From Chitinophaga pinensis (GTDB lineage Bacteria; Bacteroidota; Bacteroidia; Chitinophagales; Chitinophagaceae): a stretch of DNA of 6,891 nucleotides. Every line of letters begins with the position of its first letter. Position 1 is the first letter of the stretch. Under the pieces are notes generated by a model, which was not told where the DNA came from, ran no database searches, and worked only from the letters and a program-made list of their open reading frames with translations. A program made the position numbers and the translations under genes. Of this stretch, positions 1 to 6,232 are shown piece by piece. The DNA lies in assembly GCA_943331145.2 (NCBI GenBank), contig CALQKL020000117.1, positions 1 through 6,891 of the forward strand, written 5' to 3'.

Positions 1-135
1 AAAAGAAGTTTAGGTTTATTGGGCATGAAAGAAAGAGCGATTATGATTGGTGGAATATTAACCATAAAGAGTGCTCCTAATAAAGGAACAGTTTTAAGTT
101 TACAAATACCTAAAAATAGTTTACAAGATGCTTGA
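1..135 (+). CDS. Sensor histidine kinase, C-terminal end (partial)
   Basis: Only the last 44 codons lie in the window, read in frame from base 1 to the TGA at 133-135; the 5' part is off the left edge. The peptide starts KRSLGLLGMKERA and continues with GGILTIKSAPNKGT and a final LSLQIP. This is the G2 box and last beta strands of a HATPase_c ATP-binding domain, in the form typical of HisKA_3 (NarX/LiaS/DegS-type) kinases, where G-x-GLxGMxER is highly conserved. The family autophosphorylates a histidine and passes the phosphate to a NarL-type regulator, and such a regulator follows directly. The kinase stop overlaps the regulator start by 8 bp (128-135), so the pair is very likely translationally coupled. 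The sensor domain is not visible, so the signal and membrane topology cannot be judged. Confidence 0.88.
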   Translation, partial: KRSLGLLGMKERAIMIGGILTIKSAPNKGTVLSLQIPKNSLQDA

Positions 136-763
136 CATATTAATTGCTGACGATCACACCGTTGTTAGAAAAGGCATTCAACAAATATTACAAGAAGGTT
201 TTCCTGATTGTAATATCAGCGAAGCAAAAGATGCGGAATCCATGATTGAACAAATCATTCAAAAAGATTGGGATTTGGTCATTAGTGATTTATCAATGCC
301 AGGAAGAAGTGGATTAGATGCATTGCCACAAATTAAATTATTACGACCCAAGCTACCTGTTTTGATTTTAAGCATACACTCCGAAGACCATTATGCCATA
401 AGGGTTTTAAAGGCTGGGGCATCAGGATATTTAAGTAAAGATTTAGCTCCTGAAGAATTGGTTGATGCAGTTAAAAGGGTACTCAATGGAAAAAAATACA
501 TCACCCCAAATGTTGCAGAAAAACTTGCTTCTCAGGTAGATAAAAATCATAGTAAGCCGCTTCATCATATCCTTTCTGATAGGGAGTTTACGGTGCTTCA
601 AATGCTGGCGTCGGGAAAAACCATTTCCGAAATTGCAGATTCTATGCTTTTGAGCTTAACAACTGTAAGTACATACCGTTCAAGGATTCTAACGAAGATG
701 AACATGAAGACCAATACCGCGCTTACGCTTTATGCACTTGAACATAATTTGATGCAGTCGTAG
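128..763 (+). CDS. NarL/FixJ-family two-component response regulator
   Basis: The 211-residue protein has the family's usual length and order: receiver domain (about 1-120), short linker, LuxR/GerE-type helix-turn-helix (about 147-210). The receiver keeps the acidic pair D8-D9, the phospho-acceptor D54 (in ISDLSMPG), S82 and K104, so it should be phosphorylatable. The C-terminal half has the LSDRE signature (149-153), SGKTISEIA (162-170) and a recognition helix around TTVSTYRSRILTKM (178-191). It is expected to be a cytoplasmic DNA-binding transcription factor controlled by the kinase whose stop codon overlaps its start. The ATG at 128 is chosen because it gives the canonical N terminus (MLDILIADDHTVV) with no missing residues. 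Target genes cannot be read from this window. Its stop is only 12 bp from the end of convergent dusB, and I see no good terminator between them. Confidence 0.95.
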   Translation: MLDILIADDHTVVRKGIQQILQEGFPDCNISEAKDAESMIEQIIQKDWDLVISDLSMPGRSGLDALPQIKLLRPKLPVLILSIHSEDHYAIRVLKAGASGYLSKDLAPEELVDAVKRVLNGKKYITPNVAEKLASQVDKNHSKPLHHILSDREFTVLQMLASGKTISEIADSMLLSLTTVSTYRSRILTKMNMKTNTALTLYALEHNLMQS

Positions 764-775
764 GGGTTGATTTAT

Positions 776-1813
776 TTACAACGGACACTTCTGATGGTAA
801 TCAATGATCTCAATCGGGATATGCGGAAATTGATAATCTGAATAATGTGCGGTTATTTCATCAAGCACCTCGTTGATTTCTTGAGGTGAATTTAAGGTTA
901 CCAATCGATATCTAAATTCTTTAATCCCTGGAAGTCCTTTTAGATAATTGGTATAATGTCTGCGCATTTCATTTATGCCAACTATCGGTCCTTTCCAATC
1001 AATTGATTTATGCAAATGCTTTTTACATACTTCAATCCTTTCGGCTAATGTTGGCGGAGGAAGTATAGTTTGATCTTTTAAATATGATTTTATTTCGCGG
1101 AAAATCCATGGGTATCCAATTGCAGCGCGACCTATCATTATTCCATCCACTCCATATCGATTTTTGTACAATAATGCTTTTTGTGGACTATCAATATCTC
1201 CATTCCCAAAAATGGGGATATGTATTCTGGGGTTATTTTTCACTTTAGCTATTAATGTCCAATCCGCTTCTCCTTTATATAATTGAGCCCTTGTTCTTCC
1301 ATGTATCGAAAGCGCTTTTACCCCTACATCCTGCATTCTTTCCGCTACTTCTTCAATATTTTTTGATTGTTCATCCCAACCCAATCTTGTTTTTACCGTT
1401 ACTGGCAATGAAGTGCTTTTTACAACCGCCTCTGTTAATCGAACCATTAAATCGATGTCTTTTAATACACCTGCACCCGCTCCTTTACTCACTACTTTTT
1501 TAACCGGGCAACCAAAATTAATGTCTACCAAATCGGGGTTTACCGTTTCGCAAATTCTTGCGCTCATCGCCATTGCTTCTTCATCTCCGCCAAATATTTG
1601 AATACCAAAAGGACGTTCTTCTTCACTAAAATCCAATTTTTTCAAGCTCTTGATAGCATCGCGTATCAAACCCTCGCTGCTGATAAATTCACTGTAAATC
1701 AAATCTGCCCCATTGTCTTTACAAACAGCACGAAAAGGCGGATCACTCACATCTTCCATAGGTGCAAGTAAAAGCGGAAATTCTGGTAATTGTATATTGC
1801 CAATTTTGGGCAT
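776..1813 (-). CDS. dusB: tRNA-dihydrouridine synthase DusB
   Basis: This is an FMN-dependent reductase that converts uridine to dihydrouridine in the tRNA D-loop using NADPH. Numbering from the ATG at 1813 gives 345 residues, normal for the family. The TIM-barrel landmarks are all present: LLLAPMEDVSDPPFR (14-28), the Dus signature VDINFGCPVKK (96-106) with catalytic C102, the FMN-contacting VTVKTRLGW (138-146, K141), SIHGRTR (169-175, H171), FGNGDI (202-207) and MIGRAAIG (226-233). The C-terminal region of about 100 residues is the usual helical tRNA-binding domain. An in-frame ATG at 1876 would add 21 residues unlike any Dus N terminus and overlap the divergent neighbour, so I use 1813, which gives MPKIGNIQLPEFPLLLAPM. 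It is convergent with the response regulator and divergent from the CPBP gene. DusB versus another Dus subfamily is judged from the overall motif pattern. Confidence 0.95.
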   Translation of the reverse strand: MPKIGNIQLPEFPLLLAPMEDVSDPPFRAVCKDNGADLIYSEFISSEGLIRDAIKSLKKLDFSEEERPFGIQIFGGDEEAMAMSARICETVNPDLVDINFGCPVKKVVSKGAGAGVLKDIDLMVRLTEAVVKSTSLPVTVKTRLGWDEQSKNIEEVAERMQDVGVKALSIHGRTRAQLYKGEADWTLIAKVKNNPRIHIPIFGNGDIDSPQKALLYKNRYGVDGIMIGRAAIGYPWIFREIKSYLKDQTILPPPTLAERIEVCKKHLHKSIDWKGPIVGINEMRRHYTNYLKGLPGIKEFRYRLVTLNSPQEINEVLDEITAHYSDYQFPHIPIEIIDYHQKCPL

Positions 1814-1834
1814 AGATAATTTGTATATTGCACG

Positions 1835-1865
1835 CGAAATTACAGCTAAATAAATGGTTATGCAA
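1835..1865 (-). promoter_or_regulatory. Possible Bacteroidota-type promoter for dusB
   Basis: On the minus strand a TTG (complement of 1863-1865) is followed after 20 bp by TAATTTCG (complement of 1835-1842), a 7-of-8 match to the Bacteroidota -7 consensus TAnnTTTG. This would start transcription near 1828 and leave a leader of about 15 nt before the dusB ATG at 1813. The -33 element would fall inside the first codons of the divergent CPBP gene. The match is imperfect and the region AT-rich, so this is tentative. Confidence 0.35.
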
Positions 1866-2843
1866 TATAAAAGCAATAAAGGTTTTACCGGAATGGGACA
1901 ATTAGGGATTTTATTACTTCTAATTGGTGTTGGTCTTATTCTTGCTACAATTGTTCAAATTGTAATTGGCATGCAAATGATTCCCAACAATACTGGATTT
2001 GATGGAATTGAAAAAGCAATAATGGAAGCCATTAAAAAAACGGAGAACATAAATTTCATGAGATGGATGCAATTTTTTAGCACCTTCCTTATGTTTTTTG
2101 TTCCTGCTTTTATTTATTCTTGGATATGTAATGGGAAAAATATTTTTTGGCTGGGCTTTAATAAATATATAAATGGATTTCAGATAATGATTGGCTTTCT
2201 CGTTATGTTTTCAGCCAATTTAATGGCCGAACCATTAGCAGAATTTTCCAAATGGTTGGTTGGCCATTTTCATCAATTAAATTTATGGGCGCTCAGTTTA
2301 GAAAAAACATACAACGAGAATGTAATGATATTTAGTAAAATGAACGGTACTTCAGATTTATTTTTGGCTTTGTTTATCATGGCATTTTTGCCTGCATTAT
2401 TTGAAGAAGTATTTTTTAGGGCTGCTTTACAAAATCTATTGGTGAATTGGTGGAAGAAGCCAATCTTAGCGATTGCCGTTTCATCTTTACTTTTTAGCTT
2501 GGTGCATGGATCAATATTTCTATTTTTAAGCAGGGCTATACTTGGATTTGCACTTGGACTTCTTTATTACAAATCAAAAAACATTTGGGTAAACATTATT
2601 GCGCATTTTATCAATAATGGAATAATTATCGTTATGATGTTTATTTTTTCATTACAAAATAAAAAAATAGATATAAATGCTGTAGAATTGAAAACAGAAT
2701 GGTGGAGTATTTTTTTAGCCGGTGGATTCTTGTTTGTTCTATTTAGATTATTTAATCGTTATTCTGAAAAGAACTTATTGATGATTGAAAACAAACAAAA
2801 AGAAATTAAGTCTGCAGAAGAACTCCAATTACCAAACATTTAA
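1854..2843 (+). CDS. CPBP-family intramembrane metalloprotease (CAAX protease-like)
   Basis: This is a 329-residue polytopic membrane protein with the three CPBP (Abi/CAAX protease, Rce1-like) motifs. Motif 1 is EEVFFR (E184, E185, R189), motif 2 is FSLVH (F214 to H218), and motif 3 is HFINN (H251, N255). In the family these Glu and His residues form the metal-dependent active site within the membrane, so the protein is probably catalytically competent. Hydrophobic stretches around 15-38, 70-90, 106-126, 165-182, 200-222, 223-242, 244-266 and 285-300 suggest about eight membrane spans. The substrate is unknown: family members include prenyl-protein CAAX proteases, bacteriocin-immunity proteins and regulators, and nothing here chooses among them. 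The start could be the ATG at 1854 or at 1860, two codons on; neither has a clear ribosome binding site. A hairpin and a new promoter follow, so it is probably a separate unit from the phosphate genes. Confidence 0.87.
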   Translation: MVMQYKSNKGFTGMGQLGILLLLIGVGLILATIVQIVIGMQMIPNNTGFDGIEKAIMEAIKKTENINFMRWMQFFSTFLMFFVPAFIYSWICNGKNIFWLGFNKYINGFQIMIGFLVMFSANLMAEPLAEFSKWLVGHFHQLNLWALSLEKTYNENVMIFSKMNGTSDLFLALFIMAFLPALFEEVFFRAALQNLLVNWWKKPILAIAVSSLLFSLVHGSIFLFLSRAILGFALGLLYYKSKNIWVNIIAHFINNGIIIVMMFIFSLQNKKIDINAVELKTEWWSIFLAGGFLFVLFRLFNRYSEKNLLMIENKQKEIKSAEELQLPNI

Positions 2844-2872
2844 ATAATTTCAAAGTGAAAAATTTTGTTACA

Positions 2873-2902
2873 TAATGCATAAAAGCTTCATTTTTTGCAT
2901 TA
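2873..2902 (+). terminator. Hairpin after the CPBP gene, likely terminator
   Basis: TAATGCATAAAA (2873-2884) and TTTTTTGCATTA (2891-2902) pair in 11 of 12 positions around the 6-nt loop GCTTCA. It begins 29 bp after the CPBP stop. The stem has only two G-C pairs, and the T-run sits inside the descending arm rather than after it, so it is not a textbook intrinsic terminator. Its position between a stop codon and a downstream promoter still favours termination. A regulator-binding palindrome (TAATGCA/TGCATTA) is the alternative. Confidence 0.45.
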
Positions 2903-2907
2903 CTGCG

Positions 2908-2951
2908 TTAACTTATGATTAACTTTTTCAAATCTGACCATTAACTCAACT
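2908..2951 (+). promoter_or_regulatory. PHO-box-like array of four 11-bp units
   Basis: Four consecutive 11-bp units can be read: TTAACTTATGA (2908-2918), TTAACTTTTTC (2919-2929), AAATCTGACCA (2930-2940, degenerate) and TTAACTCAACT (2941-2951). Three share an identical TTAACT core at starts 2908, 2919 and 2941, which is exact 11- and 22-bp spacing on one face of the helix. Known Pho boxes have this design: Bacillus PhoP sites are TT(A/C/T)A(C/T)A repeats with 11-bp periodicity, and cyanobacterial SphR sites are tandem PyTTAAPyPy(T/A) repeats. The array sits 8 bp upstream of a -7 box and covers the place where a -33 element should be, and the genes downstream are for phosphate uptake. A phosphate-regulator operator is therefore the best inference, though I do not know a settled Bacteroidota consensus to compare with. 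Confidence 0.55.
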
Positions 2952-2959
2952 CAAAAAAT

Positions 2960-2967
2960 TACATTTG
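2960..2967 (+). promoter_or_regulatory. Bacteroidota -7 box for the DUF47-pit unit
   Basis: TACATTTG is a perfect match to the TAnnTTTG -7 consensus used by the Bacteroidota primary sigma factor. It lies 18 bp before the DUF47 start codon, which leaves a short leader of roughly a dozen bases. No TTG is found 19-21 bp upstream (2938-2940 reads CCA); the TTAACT repeats occupy this area instead, which suggests dependence on an activator. Confidence 0.6.
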
Positions 2968-2985
2968 TCTGATAAATAATATAAT

Positions 2986-3633
2986 ATGGCGTTCAATACA
3001 ATCTTTAAAATTTTTCTTCCAAAAGACAAGATATTTTACCAGCTTTTTGAAAATGTTTCTTCTGTTCTAGTAAAAATGGGTGCAAAATTAGTAGCGGTTG
3101 TAAATGAAGATGACTACGAAAAACGTCAGGCTTTAATTAAAGAGGTGGAAGATATGGAGCATATGAATGATGAGTATACCCACCAAATCTTTACAGAATT
3201 GGGTAAAAATTTCATTACGCCATTCGATAGGGAAGATATACATTATTTAGCAACTGCCTTAGATGATATTGCAGATTACATTTATGCTTCTGCAAAAAAG
3301 ATTAATTTCTATCATGTAAATCCAAATGATGAAGGCATACGAAAAATGGCCGATTTAATTACGCTGGGATGCAATCATGTGCATAATGCCGTAGTTGAAA
3401 TAAGAGACATGAAAAACATGCGTAAGATTACAGACTCATTGGTGGCAATAAACAACATTGAAAACCAAGCCGATCATGTATTTGACATGAGTATTGAAAA
3501 CCTTTTTGCCACAGAGCCAGATGCTAAAGAAGTGATTAAAAAAAGAGAGATCTATCAAGTAATGGAAATTGTAACAGATAAGTGCGAAGACGTAGCCAAT
3601 GTCATAGAATCTATTATTATTAAATATGCATAA
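2986..3633 (+). CDS. DUF47 family PhoU-like protein (Pit accessory)
   Basis: This soluble, all-helical protein of 215 residues has the usual length of the DUF47/TIGR00153 family, which is distantly related to PhoU. It carries the acidic repeats expected of PhoU-like metal-binding bundles: E58-x3-D62, D93-x3-D97 (in ATALDDIADYI), E159-x3-D163 (ENQAD) and E194-x3-D198 followed by D202. The conserved TPFDREDIHYL stretch (78-88) is a family hallmark. DUF47 genes are very often found next to pit, as here, and are thought to modulate phosphate entry through the permease; the exact biochemistry is not settled. It has no signal peptide or membrane segment, so it should act at the cytoplasmic face. 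The pit ATG follows after 49 bp containing a strong inverted repeat. The start at 2986 is supported by the -7 box just upstream and the typical MAFNTIFKIFLPKD N terminus. Confidence 0.93.
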   Translation: MAFNTIFKIFLPKDKIFYQLFENVSSVLVKMGAKLVAVVNEDDYEKRQALIKEVEDMEHMNDEYTHQIFTELGKNFITPFDREDIHYLATALDDIADYIYASAKKINFYHVNPNDEGIRKMADLITLGCNHVHNAVVEIRDMKNMRKITDSLVAINNIENQADHVFDMSIENLFATEPDAKEVIKKREIYQVMEIVTDKCEDVANVIESIIIKYA

Positions 3634-3666
3634 TACTAAAATAAATTAAACCATTATTTTAGTATT
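3632..3666 (+). promoter_or_regulatory. Perfect 13-bp inverted repeat between DUF47 and pit
   Basis: AATACTAAAATAA (3632-3644) and TTATTTTAGTATT (3654-3666) are perfect reverse complements around a 9-nt loop. The left arm contains the last two bases of the DUF47 stop codon, and the pit ATG is 16 bp after the right arm. The stem has only two G-C pairs and no T-run follows it, so a strong terminator is unlikely. It may be an mRNA processing or stability element, a partial attenuator setting the DUF47:Pit ratio, or a protein-binding palindrome. I see no separate pit promoter. Confidence 0.55.
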
Positions 3667-3682
3667 GATATAAAAATGACTT

Positions 3683-5104
3683 ATGATTTTATTGATAGTA
3701 ATTGTAGTACTTGCCTTAGTTTTTGATTACATAAATGGATTCCATGATGCTGCAAATTCAATTGCCACTATTGTATCCACTAAAGTACTTACACCTACAC
3801 AAGCAGTAATTTGGGCTGCAACTTTTAACTTCGTTGCATTTTTTCTTTTTCAAGACCATGCAGTTGCCAACACTATTGGTAAAACGGTTCACGCAGAATA
3901 CATTACACTTCCTGTAATTTTATCGGGGTTAATCGCAGCTATTTTTTGGAACTTACTTACTTGGTGGTTCGGAATTCCTTCATCTTCATCTCACACTTTA
4001 ATTGGTGGATTTGCCGGAGCTGCTATTACACACGCCATTTTAAAAAATGGATTTTCTCCAATTGCAACCATTATTGAAATAAAAAAGATTTCAGAAATTA
4101 TTCTATTTATTTTTCTAGCTCCATTAATTGGTATGGCTATTTCGATTTTTATGACCATCGTTACCATTATTCAAAATTTCTGGCTTAAAATTGGTATAAT
4201 TATAGTTGTTTCTATCATTACTTGGTTTTTGTTTGCTCAATTTGAACAAAACAAATTAAAAGAAAATATTACCAAGTATTATAAAATAGAAGCATTAAAA
4301 AAGGAAGCTGCATTCAATCCTGAAAAGAAAGTAGAACTTGAACAAACTCAACAAAAAATAGATAAAATCCAACCTTATCTGAAAGAATACAAATCTTTGG
4401 GTGCCGAAAAATTAACCGCCACCATCAAATTGAATGTGGATCAATCGATTGATAATAAAAAATTCATTTCTGCAGTAAAAAAATCAGACAACTCCTTAAT
4501 TGTAAATATCATTTTTGGAATGATTGCAATTTTCATTTTGGTTTATTTTTATTCAGAAAAAATCAGCACCCCGACTGCTTATAGAACTGCTAATATGTTC
4601 AAAAAACTACAGTTGCTTTCTTCTGCAGCTTTCAGTATTGGCCATGGTGGAAATGATGCACAAAAAGTGATGGGAATTATTGGAGCCGCTTATGTAGCTT
4701 ATAACAGTCAAAAATATGGCGATGTTGGTACTGTTTTAAAAGAATTAACATGGGTTCCTTTAGCTTGTTATACAGCAATTGGATTAGGCACCATTAGCGG
4801 CGGTTGGAAAATCATCAAAACAATGGGGTCTAAAATCACTAAAGTAACACCTCTTGAAGGCGTTGCTGCCGAAACATCAGGTGCACTAACTTTATTCATG
4901 ACCGAACAAATGGGCATTCCAGTGAGCACAACGCATACCATCACAGGTTCAATTATTGGTGTAGGTGCTACAAAACGCCTTTCCGCAGTTCGTTGGGGCG
5001 TAACCATTAATTTATTGTGGGCTTGGATATTAACCATTCCCATTAGTGCATTAGTTGCTGCCATCATTTATGGAATAATTCATTTGTTTTTCCCAGGTGC
5101 ATAA
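3683..5104 (+). CDS. pit: Pit-family inorganic phosphate transporter
   Basis: This inner-membrane, cation-coupled low-affinity phosphate permease (PiT/PHO-4 family) has 473 residues, close to the family norm. The inverted duplication characteristic of PiT is visible. The N-terminal half has DYINGFHDAANSIAT (15-29) and GIPSSSSHTLIGG (97-109). The C-terminal half has the matching GHGGNDAQK (320-328) and GIPVSTTHTITGS (411-423). The Asn/Asp pairs (N25 with D22, N324 with D325) and the SSSSH/STTH loops are the expected substrate and ion-binding elements and are intact. About ten membrane spans are split by a charged, Lys/Glu-rich hydrophilic region at about 187-271, partly coiled-coil-like (EALKKEAAFNPEKKVELEQ). 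It is very likely co-transcribed with the DUF47 gene. The ATG at 3683 is chosen because the protein begins directly in the first membrane helix, as in relatives; an ATG at 3676 is out of frame. Confidence 0.95.
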   Translation: MILLIVIVVLALVFDYINGFHDAANSIATIVSTKVLTPTQAVIWAATFNFVAFFLFQDHAVANTIGKTVHAEYITLPVILSGLIAAIFWNLLTWWFGIPSSSSHTLIGGFAGAAITHAILKNGFSPIATIIEIKKISEIILFIFLAPLIGMAISIFMTIVTIIQNFWLKIGIIIVVSIITWFLFAQFEQNKLKENITKYYKIEALKKEAAFNPEKKVELEQTQQKIDKIQPYLKEYKSLGAEKLTATIKLNVDQSIDNKKFISAVKKSDNSLIVNIIFGMIAIFILVYFYSEKISTPTAYRTANMFKKLQLLSSAAFSIGHGGNDAQKVMGIIGAAYVAYNSQKYGDVGTVLKELTWVPLACYTAIGLGTISGGWKIIKTMGSKITKVTPLEGVAAETSGALTLFMTEQMGIPVSTTHTITGSIIGVGATKRLSAVRWGVTINLLWAWILTIPISALVAAIIYGIIHLFFPGA

Positions 5105-5164
5105 ATAATAATAGGCTCACTTCATAGTTTTTCGTTTTCTTTGTGCATAATTTAGAAGGAAGTT

Positions 5165-5176
5165 TTTTTGCAAAAA
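5165..5176. repeat. 12-bp palindrome in the galE leader
   Basis: TTTTTGCAAAAA is perfectly self-complementary and ends 5 bp before the galE ATG at 5182. With no loop it cannot form a good RNA hairpin; as DNA it could be an operator, or simply abutting T and A runs in AT-rich sequence. The rest of the 77-bp pit-galE gap (5105-5181) shows no hairpin terminator and no convincing promoter. GAAGGAAG at 5155-5162 resembles a ribosome binding site but lies 19 bp from the ATG, too far to serve it. Confidence 0.25.
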
Positions 5177-5181
5177 GTATT

Positions 5182-6213
5182 ATGAATAAAATTCTAGTTA
5201 CAGGCGGTTGTGGATATATTGGTTCGCATACTATGGTTGATTTAATTCAACATGGATTTGACGTAATTTCTGCAGATAACAACAGTAGAAGTAACACCAG
5301 TATTTTAGATGGGGTTGAGCGTATTACTGGAAAAAAAATCAAAAATTACCTTGTTGATTTATGTGTGTTTGACGATACACATGCCGTTTTTCAAGAAAAT
5401 CCAGATATCGTTGGAATCATACATTTTGCTGCATTCAAATCGGTTGGAGAATCAGTAGAACATCCATTGCGATATTTCGATAACAACATCAATTCTTTGA
5501 TAAATATTTTGCGTTGCTGCGAAGAATTTTCGATACCCAATTTTGTATTTTCTTCTTCTTGCACCGTTTATGGTAATCCTGATGAAAGTCCGGTTACCGA
5601 AGAAACTCAAACTAAACTTGCTGAATCGCCTTACGGTTATACCAAACAAATGGGCGAACAAATTGTACAGCAAACAGTCAACAGCAACAAAATTCAATCT
5701 ATTTTATTAAGATATTTTAACCCGGTTGGCGCACATCCTTCCATTGAAATTGGAGAGTTGCCGATTGGAAAACCCGCGAATCTTGTTCCGGCTATAACCC
5801 AAACAGCCATTGGCAAACTGCCTCAAATGCAGGTTTTTGGAAATGATTACCCTACGAAAGATGGGAGTTGTGTTAGAGATTACATCCACGTTTCTGATAT
5901 CGCACATGCCCACACCCTAGCACTAAATTATTTAATTGCTCAGAAAAATACCAGAAATTGCGAAATATTCAATTTAGGGACCGGTAATGGATATACCGTT
6001 TTAGAAGTAATCAATACTTTTGAAAAAGTAACCGAAACCAAACTCAATTATCAAATCTCAGCAAGAAGAGCTGGTGATATCGTAGGCATTTTTGCAAACA
6101 ACGAAAAAGCAAAACAACTTTTGGGATGGGTGCCGCAATTTAACCTTGAAGACATGATGCGAACGGCTTGGCAATGGGAATTAAAACTGAAAAATATAAA
6201 CCAAAATAATTAA
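5182..6213 (+). CDS. galE: UDP-glucose 4-epimerase GalE
   Basis: This NAD-dependent short-chain dehydrogenase-type enzyme interconverts UDP-glucose and UDP-galactose (some members also the N-acetyl forms), feeding the Leloir pathway and surface polysaccharide synthesis. It has 343 residues from the ATG at 5182, close to E. coli GalE. The NAD-binding TGGCGYIGSH (7-16), HFAAFKSVGES, FSSSCTVYG with catalytic-triad S126, the Y151-x3-K155 pair (SPYGYTK), LRYFNPVGAHP (176-186) and VRDYIHVSDIAHAH (231-244) all follow GalE spacing, so the enzyme should be active. An in-frame GTG at 5143 would add 13 residues before the Rossmann strand and is rejected. The downstream transketolase gene starts 19 bp after the stop, suggesting one transcript. 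Related epimerases share these motifs, but the match to GalE is strong throughout. Confidence 0.94.
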   Translation: MNKILVTGGCGYIGSHTMVDLIQHGFDVISADNNSRSNTSILDGVERITGKKIKNYLVDLCVFDDTHAVFQENPDIVGIIHFAAFKSVGESVEHPLRYFDNNINSLINILRCCEEFSIPNFVFSSSCTVYGNPDESPVTEETQTKLAESPYGYTKQMGEQIVQQTVNSNKIQSILLRYFNPVGAHPSIEIGELPIGKPANLVPAITQTAIGKLPQMQVFGNDYPTKDGSCVRDYIHVSDIAHAHTLALNYLIAQKNTRNCEIFNLGTGNGYTVLEVINTFEKVTETKLNYQISARRAGDIVGIFANNEKAKQLLGWVPQFNLEDMMRTAWQWELKLKNINQNN

Positions 6214-6232
6214 TAAACCCAAAAGGTAAAGT

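Noticed and set aside
764..783. Possible bidirectional terminator between the response regulator and dusB
   Set aside because: Only a 4-bp GTTG/CAAC pairing (766-769 with 779-782) is present and there is no T-run, so it is too weak to call.
1813..1876. Longer dusB start at 1876, adding 21 residues
   Set aside because: The added residues (MLLYCITIYLAVISRAIYKLS) are hydrophobic and unlike Dus N termini, and the extension would overlap the start of the divergent CPBP gene. The ATG at 1813 gives the canonical N terminus.
4768..5067. Open frame of 99 codons on the minus strand inside pit
   Set aside because: It is antisense to the conserved C-terminal half of Pit and has no recognisable motif. 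The same applies to the open frames opposite dusB and galE.
5125..5155. Possible -7 boxes ahead of galE (TTTCTTTG at 5136, TAATTTAG at 5148)
   Set aside because: Each is one mismatch from TAnnTTTG, but neither has a TTG at the right distance upstream. Near-matches are expected by chance in such AT-rich sequence.
5143..5181. GTG start giving a longer GalE
   Set aside because: GalE proteins start a few residues before the TGGxGYIGSH strand, which the ATG at 5182 gives exactly; the 13 extra residues have no family support.
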